From VMDJ01 sp038146785 (lineage in GTDB: Bacteria > Pseudomonadota > Gammaproteobacteria > Chromatiales > Chromatiaceae): a DNA stretch of 64,000 nt. The stretch covers positions 1 through 64,000 of the forward strand of contig JAYQSI010000002.1 in the NCBI GenBank assembly GCA_038146785.1, written 5' to 3'. Below are positions 1-8,575 of the stretch, in pieces. How positions within the stretch are numbered: position 1 is the stretch's first letter; each line of letters starts with the position of its first letter. A model generated the notes under the pieces. That model made no database searches. It was not told the origin of the DNA and saw only the letters and a list, made by a program, of their open reading frames with translations. A program made the translations under genes and the position numbers.

Positions 1-249
1 AATCATGCGATGGGAAGTCAGGATGCCCATCACCTACATGCTATGGATGTCCAAGATCCAATGTCACAGGTTGATCATTCAGAAGCATGTCAATGTGACT
101 CTGTTTGCACTACGGTTTTTTCCACACTTATTCCTAACGCGATGGAGTTTACTGTCGCAATTCCCTTAAATAGCCACTCAGACCTCTATAAATCACGCTT
201 CGTTGATTCGATTTATAGCGTTGTCTTAAGACCCCCTAAAACCGCCTAA
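1..249 (+). CDS. CopL-like metal-binding protein, 5' end outside the window
   Basis: The reading frame is open from base 1, so only the last 82 residues are seen and the true start lies upstream. The fragment is rich in His, Met and Cys (HHLHAM, ACQCDSVC) and ends in a basic-proline tail, LRPPKTA. Small His/Cys-rich proteins with such an RPP-type tail (CopL/DUF2946-like) are found at the head of copper-resistance operons. The copper genes that follow on the same strand fit that. The family call rests on composition and context, not on a recognised domain. Confidence 0.5.
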   Translation, partial: NHAMGSQDAHHLHAMDVQDPMSQVDHSEACQCDSVCTTVFSTLIPNAMEFTVAIPLNSHSDLYKSRFVDSIYSVVLRPPKTA

Positions 250-293
250 GAACCCACTAACTTTATTTTTAACTCACGCATCGGGAGAACAAT

Positions 294-560
294 ATGCGTG
301 CTTTGTTAGTCGTGGGTTTGTCTGTGTGCGTTCCATTTGTGAATGCAGCGGAAGCAACCCTTGAAAAAGAATCTTACACATCGGCTTTTGATCAATATCA
401 AAAGTGGAAACCAGTTGGCACGTCTGATTGGGTTGATGCTAACCGTGTTGTAGATGAAATCGGTGGCTGGCGTTATTACACCCAAGAGCCATACATGAAA
501 GATGAATCATCATCGATGCCTACAGGGCATCAGCACCACTCTATGGGAGGTCATCAATGA
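294..560 (+). CDS. Small exported His/Met-rich protein of unknown function
   Basis: An 88-residue protein with a clear N-terminal signal peptide (MRALLVVGLSVCVPFVNA, cleavage probably after NAA). The mature part is polar and ends in a His/Met-rich tail (GHQHHSMGGHQ) that could bind copper. The start is preceded by GGGAGA. Its stop overlaps the start of the efflux gene by 4 bases, so translation is probably coupled. I recognise no domain. A periplasmic copper-binding role is inferred from the tail and the neighbours only. Confidence 0.7.
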   Translation: MRALLVVGLSVCVPFVNAAEATLEKESYTSAFDQYQKWKPVGTSDWVDANRVVDEIGGWRYYTQEPYMKDESSSMPTGHQHHSMGGHQ

Positions 561-1957
561 TGAAGAAACTTCCATTGGCGTTGTTAGTGCCTTTATTAGC
601 GAGTTGCAGCACCTTTGATATGCAGGGGAGTTTGACCAAGGTTAATGCCGAGCCAGGTGTGGTTACTGCCGGCAAGGTTGATGTTGTCGTAACGGATGAA
701 CAGCAAAAAGCGCGTGAACAACGTGCGGCTGAGCTATTGCAAGAATCTTTGAGTGAAGATGCTGCTGTAGAGCTCATGTTGTCTAAAAGCCCTGCCTTTC
801 AAGAGCTCTTGTTAAACCATTGGCAGGCAGGTGCATCCGTAGCGCAAACAGGGCGCATTGCTAACCCTGTTTTTTCATTTGAGCGCATGGTGAAGGGAAC
901 CGAAACTGAATATGGTCGTTTCCTTCGTTTTGGATTGCTTGATGTTCTGACACTGCCCGCACGACAAGCCGCTGCAGAGATTGCGATTGATCGTGCCGCA
1001 ATGAGTTTGTCTGCTGAGGTTTATGCATCAATCAGTCAAGTGCGTTTGGCTTGGTTAGATGCCGTCACAGCTGAAGCTAAGCTTAAAATTGCAGAGAAGG
1101 CATTTACGGGTACCTCTGCTAGCGCCGACTTAGCTAAACGAATGAAGCAGACAGGTAACTTCACGACAACTGACCGCATTCGACAGCAGTTGATCTTTTC
1201 AGAAGCCACCATTGCGTTAGCCACTGCGAGACAAGAGAGATTAGCAGCGCGTGAAAAGCTGGTTCGACTCCTAGGTCTTGCGGGTGAAGATGCGCAACAA
1301 CTGAAATTACCAACAAAGCTGCCCAAATTGGCTAAGCAGCCCTTGGCGCTTACAGATATCGCTAAGGAGATAAATCAGCGCTTTGATGTCCGTATGGCGC
1401 GTCTCGATTACGAGTCAGCTTTAAAGCGAAACGGTGTGGATCAAGTCAGTACCTTTACCGACATTGAATACGGCCGTCGCTATGACACGATTAATGATGC
1501 GGGAAGCATCTCCCATAAAAAAGGTTATGAGCTTGAAGTGAAGCTGCCGGTCTTTGATTGGGGTGATATGCAACGCGATGCGCTTCAAGCAAATCTTTTA
1601 GCAAAGCAACAGGCGTATAAAAATGCCGTGCTATCTGCGGCATCACAGTTAAGAGAAAGTTACAGCTTGTATCGAACCTCGTTTGATATTGCTCAGCATT
1701 ATCAAGATCAGATTCTGCCCATGCAGGAAACCTTGTTGGAAGAGGCGACCTATAACTACAACGGCATGATCATTGGTGTGTTCGAGTTGATGCAGGCAGG
1801 GCGTGATATGGCCGCTGCGCAGCAATCAGCGATCGATGCCAAACGTAATTTACTTAATGCAGAGATAGCGATGAATAGCGTTGTGATGGGGCGTCCGATC
1901 GATGCCAGTACAACCAAAATTTCAGCGAGCTCAGCATCAGCTGATGCAGGGCATTAG
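557..1957 (+). CDS. TolC/CusC-family outer-membrane efflux lipoprotein
   Basis: 466 residues, the usual size of an outer-membrane factor. It begins with a lipoprotein signal and lipobox (LLASC), then shows the long alanine/glutamine-rich helical pattern of TolC proteins, with two internally similar halves. Such proteins form the outer-membrane channel of tripartite RND metal pumps. No RND pump or membrane-fusion gene lies in the window, so these partners must be upstream or elsewhere. It sits between the small His-rich protein and the multicopper oxidase, so copper or silver export is the likely job. Confidence 0.85.
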   Translation: MMKKLPLALLVPLLASCSTFDMQGSLTKVNAEPGVVTAGKVDVVVTDEQQKAREQRAAELLQESLSEDAAVELMLSKSPAFQELLLNHWQAGASVAQTGRIANPVFSFERMVKGTETEYGRFLRFGLLDVLTLPARQAAAEIAIDRAAMSLSAEVYASISQVRLAWLDAVTAEAKLKIAEKAFTGTSASADLAKRMKQTGNFTTTDRIRQQLIFSEATIALATARQERLAAREKLVRLLGLAGEDAQQLKLPTKLPKLAKQPLALTDIAKEINQRFDVRMARLDYESALKRNGVDQVSTFTDIEYGRRYDTINDAGSISHKKGYELEVKLPVFDWGDMQRDALQANLLAKQQAYKNAVLSAASQLRESYSLYRTSFDIAQHYQDQILPMQETLLEEATYNYNGMIIGVFELMQAGRDMAAAQQSAIDAKRNLLNAEIAMNSVVMGRPIDASTTKISASSASADAGH

Positions 1958-1967
1958 GAGAAGAGTT

Positions 1968-3377
1968 ATGACTTCAAGAAGAGATTTTTTTCGCTTGTTA
2001 GGCGCTGCTGGAGGCGCTGTAGCGGCAAGCTCAGTCAGTCAGTTTGCTTTAGCTGGATTGCCTGAACCTGTCATTCAAACCTCGGCTGACACGATGGATC
2101 CTTTGTATCCAGAAACAGGTCGTCCCTATAACCCTGTGGTGACGTTGAATGGTTGGACATTGCCATGGCGCATGAATAAGGGCGTTAAAGAGTTTCATTT
2201 GGTCGCAGAGCCGGTTGTGCGTGAACTAGGCCCTGGGATGAAGGCCAACCTTTGGGGTTATAACGGCCAAAGTCCTGGTCCAACCATAGAGGTGGTTGAG
2301 GGTGATCGCGTACGTATCTTTGTGACCAATAAGCTCCCAGAGCATACCAGTGTGCATTGGCATGGCCAGCGCTTACCGAATGGTATGGATGGTGTATCGG
2401 GTTTAAATCAGCCAGCGATTCAGCCGGGTAAAACCTTTGTGTATGAATTTGAAGCTAAACGCCCAGGCACCTTCATGTATCACCCGCATGCGGATGAGAT
2501 GACACAGATGGCGATGGGCATGATGGGCTTTTGGGTAACACATCCAAAAGAAAAGCATCCATGGATAAATGAAGTGGACCGTGATTACTGCATCATGCTC
2601 AATGCCTTCGATATTGTCCCTGGCGCTGCGACTCCCAAGATTATGACCATGTTGGATTTCAACCTATGGACATGGAATAGCCGTGTCTTCCCGGGAATTT
2701 CACCGTTAGTAGCCCGTAAGAACGATCGTGTTCGTGTAAGGGTGGGTAACTTAACGATGACCAATCATCCAATTCACATTCATGGCATTGAATTTGAGGT
2801 AACCGGTACCGATGGTGGTCCAACTCGACCTGAAAGTCGTTGGCCAGAAGTGACAACCGATGTTGCGGTTGGTCAGATGCGTCAGTTGGAGTTTATTGCT
2901 GATGAAGAGGGTGACTGGGCAATGCATTGTCACAAGAGTCATCACACCATGAATGCCATGGGGCATAACGTGCCAACCATGATCGGAGTTGATCATCGTG
3001 GTATCACTGAGAAGATTCAGCAGCTCGTGCCTGATTATATGGTGATGGGTGAGCGTGGCATGGCAGATATGACCGAAATGAGCATGCCAATCCCTGAAAA
3101 CACGGTACCGATGATGACAGGTGATGGCCCACATGGCTCCGTTGAGATGGGTGGCATGTTTAGTTTGCTCAAAGTGCGTAAAGACCTAGCGCCGGGTGAT
3201 TACAAAGATCCAGGTTGGTACCAACATCCTCCCGGTGGCCAAGCTTACGAATATACCGGTGAATTACCTAAAGCAAGTTCACATCAGGACGCTGGAGAAA
3301 GCCTGATGTCAGCAGTTAACGAACCTCAACAGACGATGGAATTTACCGCCGTCAAACCCAAACAACACAAGAGCTAA
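1968..3377 (+). CDS. Tat-exported multicopper oxidase, copper resistance (CopA/CueO type)
   Basis: 469 residues. The chosen ATG at 1968 follows GGAGAAGAG and opens a twin-arginine signal (SRRDFFRLLG), so the protein is exported folded to the periplasm. Copper-ligand motifs appear in order: HWHG near residue 130, HPHAD, HPIHIHG, and HCHKSHH with the type 1 Cys at about residue 321. A Met-rich stretch follows near residues 360-400 and could bind extra Cu(I). Such enzymes oxidise Cu(I) to the less toxic Cu(II). The frame is open upstream to 1902, but that lies inside the efflux gene and lacks the Tat start. Confidence 0.9.
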   Translation: MTSRRDFFRLLGAAGGAVAASSVSQFALAGLPEPVIQTSADTMDPLYPETGRPYNPVVTLNGWTLPWRMNKGVKEFHLVAEPVVRELGPGMKANLWGYNGQSPGPTIEVVEGDRVRIFVTNKLPEHTSVHWHGQRLPNGMDGVSGLNQPAIQPGKTFVYEFEAKRPGTFMYHPHADEMTQMAMGMMGFWVTHPKEKHPWINEVDRDYCIMLNAFDIVPGAATPKIMTMLDFNLWTWNSRVFPGISPLVARKNDRVRVRVGNLTMTNHPIHIHGIEFEVTGTDGGPTRPESRWPEVTTDVAVGQMRQLEFIADEEGDWAMHCHKSHHTMNAMGHNVPTMIGVDHRGITEKIQQLVPDYMVMGERGMADMTEMSMPIPENTVPMMTGDGPHGSVEMGGMFSLLKVRKDLAPGDYKDPGWYQHPPGGQAYEYTGELPKASSHQDAGESLMSAVNEPQQTMEFTAVKPKQHKS

Positions 3378-3404
3378 TCGCTCATACCGACAAGGATAAA
3401 TATC

Positions 3405-3731
3405 ATGAAAAAACTTTTTATCGTAACAATCGCAGCAACCACACTTGGCTTTGGCCTACCTGTTTATGCAGCAGGTGAGCACGCTCATCACGATCATGCG
3501 CATATGTCTCATGGTGGTGAAAATATGAGTATGCAAGGAGAGGGAACCATCAAGCGCCTGAGTGGCGGAAAGGTCACCTTGAAGCATGGTCCTATTGGCA
3601 CTGAAATGCCGCCAATGACAATGGAGTTTAGTGTGTCTGATGCGTCGCTATTGGAAGGGCTAGAAAAGGGTGATGAAGTGACATTCACCATGACCAAAGG
3701 CATGGTGATTACTGAAATTAGTCCTAAGTAA
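3405..3731 (+). CDS. CusF-like periplasmic copper-binding protein
   Basis: 108 residues. A signal peptide (MKKLFIVTIAATTLGFGLPVYAA) is followed by a His-rich linker and a CusF-type small beta-barrel. The stretch around MPPMTMEF carries the Met ligands seen in this family, and the GDEVTFTMTKG strand closes the barrel. CusF proteins carry Cu(I)/Ag(I) in the periplasm and hand it to an RND pump. It lies 27 bases after the multicopper oxidase and surely shares its transcript. Confidence 0.88.
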   Translation: MKKLFIVTIAATTLGFGLPVYAAGEHAHHDHAHMSHGGENMSMQGEGTIKRLSGGKVTLKHGPIGTEMPPMTMEFSVSDASLLEGLEKGDEVTFTMTKGMVITEISPK

Positions 3732-3743
3732 TGGGGTGTAGTT

Positions 3744-4133
3744 ATGTATCAGTTTGGAACAGAAGTTAAAGGTAGTTTCGATAACGTCGTAGATCACACA
3801 ATCGCAGCGCTTAAAGCTGAAGGATTTGGTGTTTTAGTTGATATAGACATTCAGGCAACGCTTAAAGAAAAACTGAATGTTGATAAGCAGCCTTATCGAA
3901 TTTTAGGGGCATGTAATCCTCCGCTGGCTAATCAGGCTTTGGAGGCTGAACCAGATATTGGGTTGCTCTTGCCTTGTAATGTGGTGGTGCGACAGCTTGA
4001 AGGAGGTGGCGTGAGAGTTGCCTTTATGGATCCTTCAGCGGTGCTGACATTGGTTGATCGTCCTGAAGTAAAGTCATTGGCTGAAGAGGTGAGAGGCAAG
4101 CTTCAAAAAGTTCTTAAGGCATTAGAAGGTTAA
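3744..4133 (+). CDS. DUF302 family protein
   Basis: 129 residues with no signal peptide. The N-terminal pattern (FDNVVDHTIAALKAEGFGVLVDIDIQATLKEKL) and the later ILGACNPPLANQAL segment are typical of DUF302, a small alpha/beta fold of unknown biochemical role. DUF302 genes often lie beside copper, sulfur-oxidation or cytochrome genes. Here it sits 12 bases after the CusF-like gene. A role in copper or redox stress is inferred from the neighbours only. Confidence 0.85.
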   Translation: MYQFGTEVKGSFDNVVDHTIAALKAEGFGVLVDIDIQATLKEKLNVDKQPYRILGACNPPLANQALEAEPDIGLLLPCNVVVRQLEGGGVRVAFMDPSAVLTLVDRPEVKSLAEEVRGKLQKVLKALEG

Positions 4134-4151
4134 TTGCTTAGGGAGTAAATA

Positions 4152-4541
4152 ATGAAACGACTACATTTTTTAATGTCATTGCTATTGCTTTCTGCCTTAT
4201 CACAAGCAAGTCATTCTGCTGATACTAGGTGGTATACATGGGATGATGTGGTTAAAGGTGGAAAGGTCTTTGCAAATCAATGTGCAAGTTGTCATGGAGA
4301 AAAAGCTGAAGGTAAAGCACCAGCGCCAGCACTAAATGGAACAGCCCATGCTTGGCATCACTCGTTTTCTCAGCTGAAGCAGACAATAAAAAAGGGAACG
4401 CAGCGACTCGGTGGTTCAATGCCACCCTTTGAAGATAAGTTGAATGATCAGGAAATCAATCAGGCTTTAGCTTGGGTTCAAAGCCATTGGAGCGACGAAG
4501 TGTATTCTTTGTGGCTGAAAAATACTGGAGGAAGAAAATGA
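4152..4541 (+). CDS. Periplasmic class I cytochrome c
   Basis: 129 residues with a cleavable signal peptide ending near residue 23. One haem site, CASCH, lies at residues 44-48, and the likely axial Met is in GGSMPPF (about residue 90). The layout and size match small monohaem cytochromes c of the c-type/cbb3-subunit fold. It lies inside the copper operon. It could take electrons from the multicopper oxidase pathway or from sulfur compounds, but the partner cannot be read from sequence. Confidence 0.88.
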   Translation: MKRLHFLMSLLLLSALSQASHSADTRWYTWDDVVKGGKVFANQCASCHGEKAEGKAPAPALNGTAHAWHHSFSQLKQTIKKGTQRLGGSMPPFEDKLNDQEINQALAWVQSHWSDEVYSLWLKNTGGRK

Positions 4542-4810
4542 ATCTGGATATTCGAGTAGAAAATATTAAATGCGGCGGTTGCGCTAATTCAATTGAGAAA
4601 AAAATAAGAGCGTTAAGTGGTGTTTTAGATGTTGTAGTTGATATAGAAAATGGAAAAGTTGTTGTATCTGGAGAATCATTAGATAGAGATAAGGTGGTTC
4701 AAGAGTTAACTCACATGGGGTATCCAGAAACTGGGTCAGTGGAAGGTTTAAAAGCGGCAGCAACAAAAGCAAAGAGTTATGTAAGTTGTGCAATTGGGAA
4801 AATGTCATAG
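4538..4810 (+). CDS. HMA-domain copper chaperone (CopZ/Atx1-like)
   Basis: 90 residues. The ATG at 4538 overlaps the cytochrome stop (ATGA) and is preceded by GGAGGAAG, so I prefer it to the upstream in-frame ATG at 4472, which lies inside the cytochrome gene. The metal site is CGGC at residues 12-15, where most chaperones have MxCxxC, and a ferredoxin-like beta-alpha-beta pattern follows. Such proteins carry Cu(I) in the cytosol to P-type ATPases. A C-terminal tail of about 20 residues with one extra Cys extends beyond the domain. It is the last gene of the copper group. Confidence 0.85.
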   Translation: MNLDIRVENIKCGGCANSIEKKIRALSGVLDVVVDIENGKVVVSGESLDRDKVVQELTHMGYPETGSVEGLKAAATKAKSYVSCAIGKMS

Positions 4811-5247
4811 ATGTCTTTCTGAGGCGGCTCACTTCTAGTGGGGGCTGGGCTGATGCTCAAAAAGTTCCTTATCCAGAGCCATCAAAGAGCTAATCGATAA
4901 AGGGTTTCTTGAGCTAAAAATGTTGCCAAAATGGTGTGATATTTGGTTAAATTTGCCTGTCCTAATGAGAGAGTTAAGACACCTTCGACACCAACTTTTC
5001 CCTTTATGAATTTGTTGGCTCTGAAGACTCCTACCCGCCATGCTTCGGCGGGTTTTTTTTGGGTGTCACAAATGTATGTTTTTATTAGCGGTTATGAAAC
5101 ACGCAGCTAGTCGACCGTAATTTCATCGCAGCAGCTAACTACAACCAACGACTTACAACCCGTTTGAAGACTGCTAAACTGACTCAAACAGTAGTAAATT
5201 CTGTTGTTTGAAGGTGAATTCTGTAGTTGGTTTGTGTCTGGGTGTTT
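4811..5247. other. Gene-free stretch after the copper group
   Basis: No convincing gene lies here. A short open frame on the minus strand (4835-5041) matches nothing I know. The stretch holds a terminator at 5034-5060. Two related segments near 5191 and 5214 share the pattern AATTCTGTnGTT and lead up to the tRNA fragment. Their position next to a truncated tRNA is what one would expect of an integrase attachment arm, but that is inference. Confidence 0.5.
5034..5060 (+). terminator. Rho-independent terminator
   Basis: CCCGCC (5034-5039) pairs with GGCGGG (5047-5052) around a 7-base loop and is followed by eight T. It could end transcription of the copper group about 220 bases upstream. Confidence 0.75.
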
Positions 5248-5334
<87 letters not shown>

Positions 5335-5343
5335 GGCTTACCC

Positions 5344-6960
5344 TTATGAGCTACTAATTTCAAAGCTGTCGCCAGACACCACATCCCAATATTTTAAGAT
5401 TCTTACATCTTCAATGATGCCATTGTTATTAAGCGCGTTATTGGTAACTTTTGGATAAACATCATCGGCTAGTTTTATTTCGCTGCTAGAGAGTCGTCTT
5501 GCTACATGGCTACGATTTAACTTCAATGGATGATCTATCCCAGCTGCACCTAGCATTTCGGCAACGGCTTCTAATGAGTTGTGGTGGAAATTGGCAACCC
5601 GTTTTGCGCGTGATTCAACATCAAGTGCGTTGTATCTTTTTGGATTCATTGTTGTGATGCCGGTAGGGCAGTTACCAGAAGAACAATCTCTAGCTTGTAT
5701 ACATCCAAGAGAGAACATAAAAGGACGAGCCATATTGATCCAATCAGCCCCAATGGCTGATAGGCGAATCATGTCCCAGGCGCTGACTAATTTACCTGAC
5801 GCGCCAATGTGTATTTTTCCTCTTAAACCAGCAGCTCTTAAAGCATTATCAACAAAAACAACAGCATCCCTAAGCGGTGTGCCAAGGTGGTCAACAAATT
5901 CAACAGGAGCTGCGCCTGTGCCACCTTCCGCGCCATCTACGGTAATAAAGTCCACGTATACCTCACGCATATACATGGCTTTAATTAAAGCGATTAGCTC
6001 CCAGGGGTGGCCAACACACAGTTTAATCCCGATGGGTTTTTCATCGCTTAACTTTCGAAGGCGAGTAACAAAATCAAGTAATTCATTTGGTGTGGAGAAT
6101 TCAGAATGTTTCGCGGGCGAGATGCAATCCTTGCCAATCTCTATACCTCTAGTCGCCGCTATTTCTGCTGTCACCTTGGGTGCCAAGAGCATACCGCCAT
6201 GCCCAGGTTTCGCGCCTTGGCTAAGCTTAATTTCGATCATTTTTACTGAAGGTAGGCTGGCCTTCTCTTGAAATAACTCATCGGAAAATCGTCCTTCAGG
6301 TGTGCGGCAGCCAAAATAGCCTGTTGATATTTGCCATACGAGATCGCCGCCACCTAATTCATGATATTTGGATAACGAGCCCTCACCAGTGTTAAGCGCA
6401 AAGTTACCGAGTTTTGCACCTTTGCTAAGTGATGTGATGGCTGTGGGGGATAGGGCGCCAAAGGACATGCCGGAGATATTTAAAAAAGACATGCCATAGG
6501 CATTTTTGCCCTTGCCTACATTGAATCTAAAATCTTTGTTCTCAATATCTATTGGGCATAAGGATGAGGCAAGCCATGAGTGTCCGTCTTTGTAAAATCC
6601 TCTTATGGATCCAAATGGACGAGTGGCGGTAAAGTTTTTTGATCGTTGATAGATCAGCGCGCGCTGATTACGAGAATAGGGAAGTTCGTCGTCATCATCC
6701 TCCCAAAAGTATTGCCGCAATTCAGGCCTGATGCTCTCAAAAAAGTAACGTAATCTTCCTAATAAAGGGTAGTTCTGCCTTACAGGGTGCTGTTTGTTGA
6801 ACAAGTCAACAACGCCAAGGGCAGAAAAGCTTAAAAATATAAAACCGGTTATAGCCCACAAAGGGGAAGGGCTTGTAATTAATTTTGCTGATGCGTGAAT
6901 GCCGATGATTATTGATGCTGAGAGAAGGGTGTAACGACCCCATAAGAAATCTCTAATCAT
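5344..6960 (-). CDS. FMN-binding glutamate-synthase-like protein (GltB-domain family)
   Basis: 538 residues. Two N-terminal hydrophobic segments are followed by the FMN-binding (beta/alpha)8 barrel of glutamate synthase. The run ISGMSFGALSPTA, the segment GAKPGHGG, the motif DGAEGGTGAAP and the Fe-S cysteines in CIQARDCSSGNCPTGI mark the family. Stand-alone, membrane-anchored members are widespread and their substrate is mostly unknown. The start at 6960 follows GGGGAG. An upstream in-frame ATG at 7026 lacks such a site. The gene is flanked by the 53-bp direct repeats, so it may be an inserted cargo gene. Confidence 0.85.
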   Translation of the reverse strand: MIRDFLWGRYTLLSASIIIGIHASAKLITSPSPLWAITGFIFLSFSALGVVDLFNKQHPVRQNYPLLGRLRYFFESIRPELRQYFWEDDDDELPYSRNQRALIYQRSKNFTATRPFGSIRGFYKDGHSWLASSLCPIDIENKDFRFNVGKGKNAYGMSFLNISGMSFGALSPTAITSLSKGAKLGNFALNTGEGSLSKYHELGGGDLVWQISTGYFGCRTPEGRFSDELFQEKASLPSVKMIEIKLSQGAKPGHGGMLLAPKVTAEIAATRGIEIGKDCISPAKHSEFSTPNELLDFVTRLRKLSDEKPIGIKLCVGHPWELIALIKAMYMREVYVDFITVDGAEGGTGAAPVEFVDHLGTPLRDAVVFVDNALRAAGLRGKIHIGASGKLVSAWDMIRLSAIGADWINMARPFMFSLGCIQARDCSSGNCPTGITTMNPKRYNALDVESRAKRVANFHHNSLEAVAEMLGAAGIDHPLKLNRSHVARRLSSSEIKLADDVYPKVTNNALNNNGIIEDVRILKYWDVVSGDSFEISSS

Positions 6961-7078
6961 GCCAACTCCCCAGTTAGATTTTATTAACCTTAAAATTCTG
7001 CCGCTGCAGCAATTAATTACTGTCAAAGCTGGTTTGATGAAATAGGGTCTTTATTTGTCTGATTGGGCACTTGATGCT

Positions 7079-7131
7079 CCCCGCTACCAAGCATGTATAA
7101 CGCCTTACTTCGGTAAGGCGTTGTCATTTCT
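7079..7131 (+). repeat. 53-bp direct repeat, copy 2
   Basis: Identical to 5282-5334, including the tRNA acceptor end CCCCGCTACCA and the terminator hairpin. Only about 11 bases of tRNA remain here, and the rest of the fragment is missing. Together the two copies bracket a 1.8-kb segment carrying one gene. Confidence 0.88.
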
Positions 7132-7324
7132 AGCTTTTATAGTCGCCAAGACTGAATTCTTTATTTGTGAATAATCAGTTCTCTGTGCTCTAATAAACGG
7201 GTTAATTTTTGAGTCCCGCCTGTTTCCGTGCGTTTCGCACTCTCTCAGCTTGTTGATTTCTTGATTACGTTTAGAACGGTGCGCAATTTCGTGTGCCGAA
7301 AAATACGTTTATACGGATAAATTT
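7132..7324 (+). promoter_or_regulatory. Upstream region and long leader of the cold-shock gene
   Basis: About 190 bases without a gene. Cold-shock genes of the cspA family usually have a long structured 5' leader that controls translation by temperature. The length and the stem-prone segment around GTGCGTTTCGCAC (7229-7241) fit, but I cannot place the transcription start. No other feature is seen. Confidence 0.4.
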
Positions 7325-7528
7325 ATGATTACTGGTAAAGTAAAATTCTTCGATATGACCAAAGGTTTTGGTTTTATCGCTCCTAATGATGGCTCTAAGG
7401 ATGTGTTTGTTCACATCTCTGCGCTGCAGCGTTCTGGCATCGATAAGTTGGTCGACAATCAAGTCGTTAACTTCGAGATCACTGAAGAGCGTGGCAAGCA
7501 GGCAGCGACTAACTTGTCGTTGGCATAA
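7325..7528 (+). CDS. Cold-shock protein, CspA family
   Basis: 67 residues, the normal length of a single cold-shock domain. Both RNA-binding motifs are present (KGFGFI and DVFVHI), with the usual beta-strands around them. It acts as an RNA chaperone that melts secondary structure in mRNA. Regulation is probably through its long leader. A strong terminator follows it, so it is a single-gene unit. Confidence 0.95.
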   Translation: MITGKVKFFDMTKGFGFIAPNDGSKDVFVHISALQRSGIDKLVDNQVVNFEITEERGKQAATNLSLA

Positions 7529-7546
7529 GCCGCCGCTATTTAGCGT

Positions 7547-7577
7547 AAAAGCCGTGCTCAATGAGCACGGCTTTTTT
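7547..7577 (+). terminator. Rho-independent terminator after the cold-shock gene
   Basis: AAAAGCCGTGCTC pairs with GAGCACGGCTTTTTT around a short AAT loop, ending in a T-run. It is 18 bases after the stop codon. Confidence 0.9.
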
Positions 7578-7626
7578 GTTTGTGGGTTTTGGCTCGTTAT
7601 TTCCCTAGGTTGATTGTTAAAATCAG

Positions 7627-8229
7627 ATGATGAAGTTACTGATTACCTCGCTGTTTGCGCTTTTATTGGCAAGTTGCAGCACTACGCCGCCATCGAACCA
7701 AGAAAATGCCTGCCGCATTTTTGAAGAAAAGCCAGATTGGTATGACGCCTCTAAAGATGCGCAAAAGAAATACGGTCTGCCATTGCATGTGCAGCTGGCC
7801 ATCATGCGTCAAGAGTCGAGCTTTAAGCATGATGCTGCGCCGCCGCGCGATACCTTCTTAGGAATTCCGATGTGGTGGCGCGTATCGAGTGCCTATGGCT
7901 ATGCGCAGGTTAAAGATGACACCTGGGACTGGTATAAGAGCAAAACCGGCAACTGGGGCGCTGATCGTGATGATTATGCTGATGCAGTCGACTTTATGGG
8001 TTGGTATAGCACGGTGTCGCAAAAGACCTTGGGTATCTCTAAATGGGATGCGTATAACCAATATTTGGCGTACCACGAAGGTCACGGTGGCTGGAAGCGT
8101 AAAACCTACAACAAGAAAAAGTGGTTGATAGGGGTGGCCAGAAAGGTTGAGGCTAACGCTAAGCGCTACAGCGAACAGTTAAAACGCTGCGAAGATAATC
8201 TAGGCTCGCCTTGGTGGTGGCCGTTTTAA
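7627..8229 (+). CDS. Lytic transglycosylase-like lipoprotein (SLT fold)
   Basis: 200 residues. It has a lipoprotein signal with lipobox LLASC (Cys 17). The SLT-type catalytic region has the probable catalytic Glu in MRQESSF (Glu 63), then SAYGYAQV and the conserved YLAYHEGHGGW segment. Enzymes of this fold cleave the glycan strand of peptidoglycan, here from the inner face of the outer membrane or the periplasm. Two adjacent ATGs are possible starts, and I keep the first. It is a single gene converging on a minus-strand gene that ends at the next base. Confidence 0.82.
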   Translation: MMKLLITSLFALLLASCSTTPPSNQENACRIFEEKPDWYDASKDAQKKYGLPLHVQLAIMRQESSFKHDAAPPRDTFLGIPMWWRVSSAYGYAQVKDDTWDWYKSKTGNWGADRDDYADAVDFMGWYSTVSQKTLGISKWDAYNQYLAYHEGHGGWKRKTYNKKKWLIGVARKVEANAKRYSEQLKRCEDNLGSPWWWPF

Positions 8230-8529
8230 TTAATTGCACTTCACCAAATACTGCAGCTCACCATCATGTGGTGGGGTAGTGATCACAACTTTCCGCTCTT
8301 CAATGGAAAAGCCCTTTGGGCAATACCCATTGTTATGCAAAAAATTCTCGAGCATTAAATAGCGATCAATTTCGACATTGTTGTCGTCATGCGAAAAGAT
8401 ATGGTCAATACGGCTTGAGTACTTAAAGGTGTTGTTATCGATAACCTTAAAGGTGGAACGCTCAGCCATTTCAGCCATAGCTGGAAAAGAAAAAACGATA
8501 AGACCTAAAGCAAAAAATACTTTTTTCAT
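8230..8529 (-). CDS. Small exported protein of unknown function
   Basis: 99 residues with a signal peptide (MKKVFFALGLIVFSFPAMA). The mature part is about 80 residues with two Cys (one in NGYCPKGF, one at the C-terminus in VKCN) that could form a disulfide. I recognise no domain. The start at 8529 is preferred over the in-frame ATG at 8544, because it gives a normal signal peptide. It converges on the transglycosylase gene with no gap. Confidence 0.65.
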   Translation of the reverse strand: MKKVFFALGLIVFSFPAMAEMAERSTFKVIDNNTFKYSSRIDHIFSHDDNNVEIDRYLMLENFLHNNGYCPKGFSIEERKVVITTPPHDGELQYLVKCN

Positions 8530-8575
8530 AAGAAGCACTAACAATCGTTACTCGGAAAGTTCTATTGTGAACGAT

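Noticed and set aside
4835..5041. Minus-strand open frame in the gap after the copper group
   Set aside because: Unlike any family I know and running into a terminator; no ribosome-binding site.
5579..6271. 230-codon open frame opposite the glutamate-synthase-like gene
   Set aside because: Antisense shadow of a clear gene, with no protein-like family pattern.
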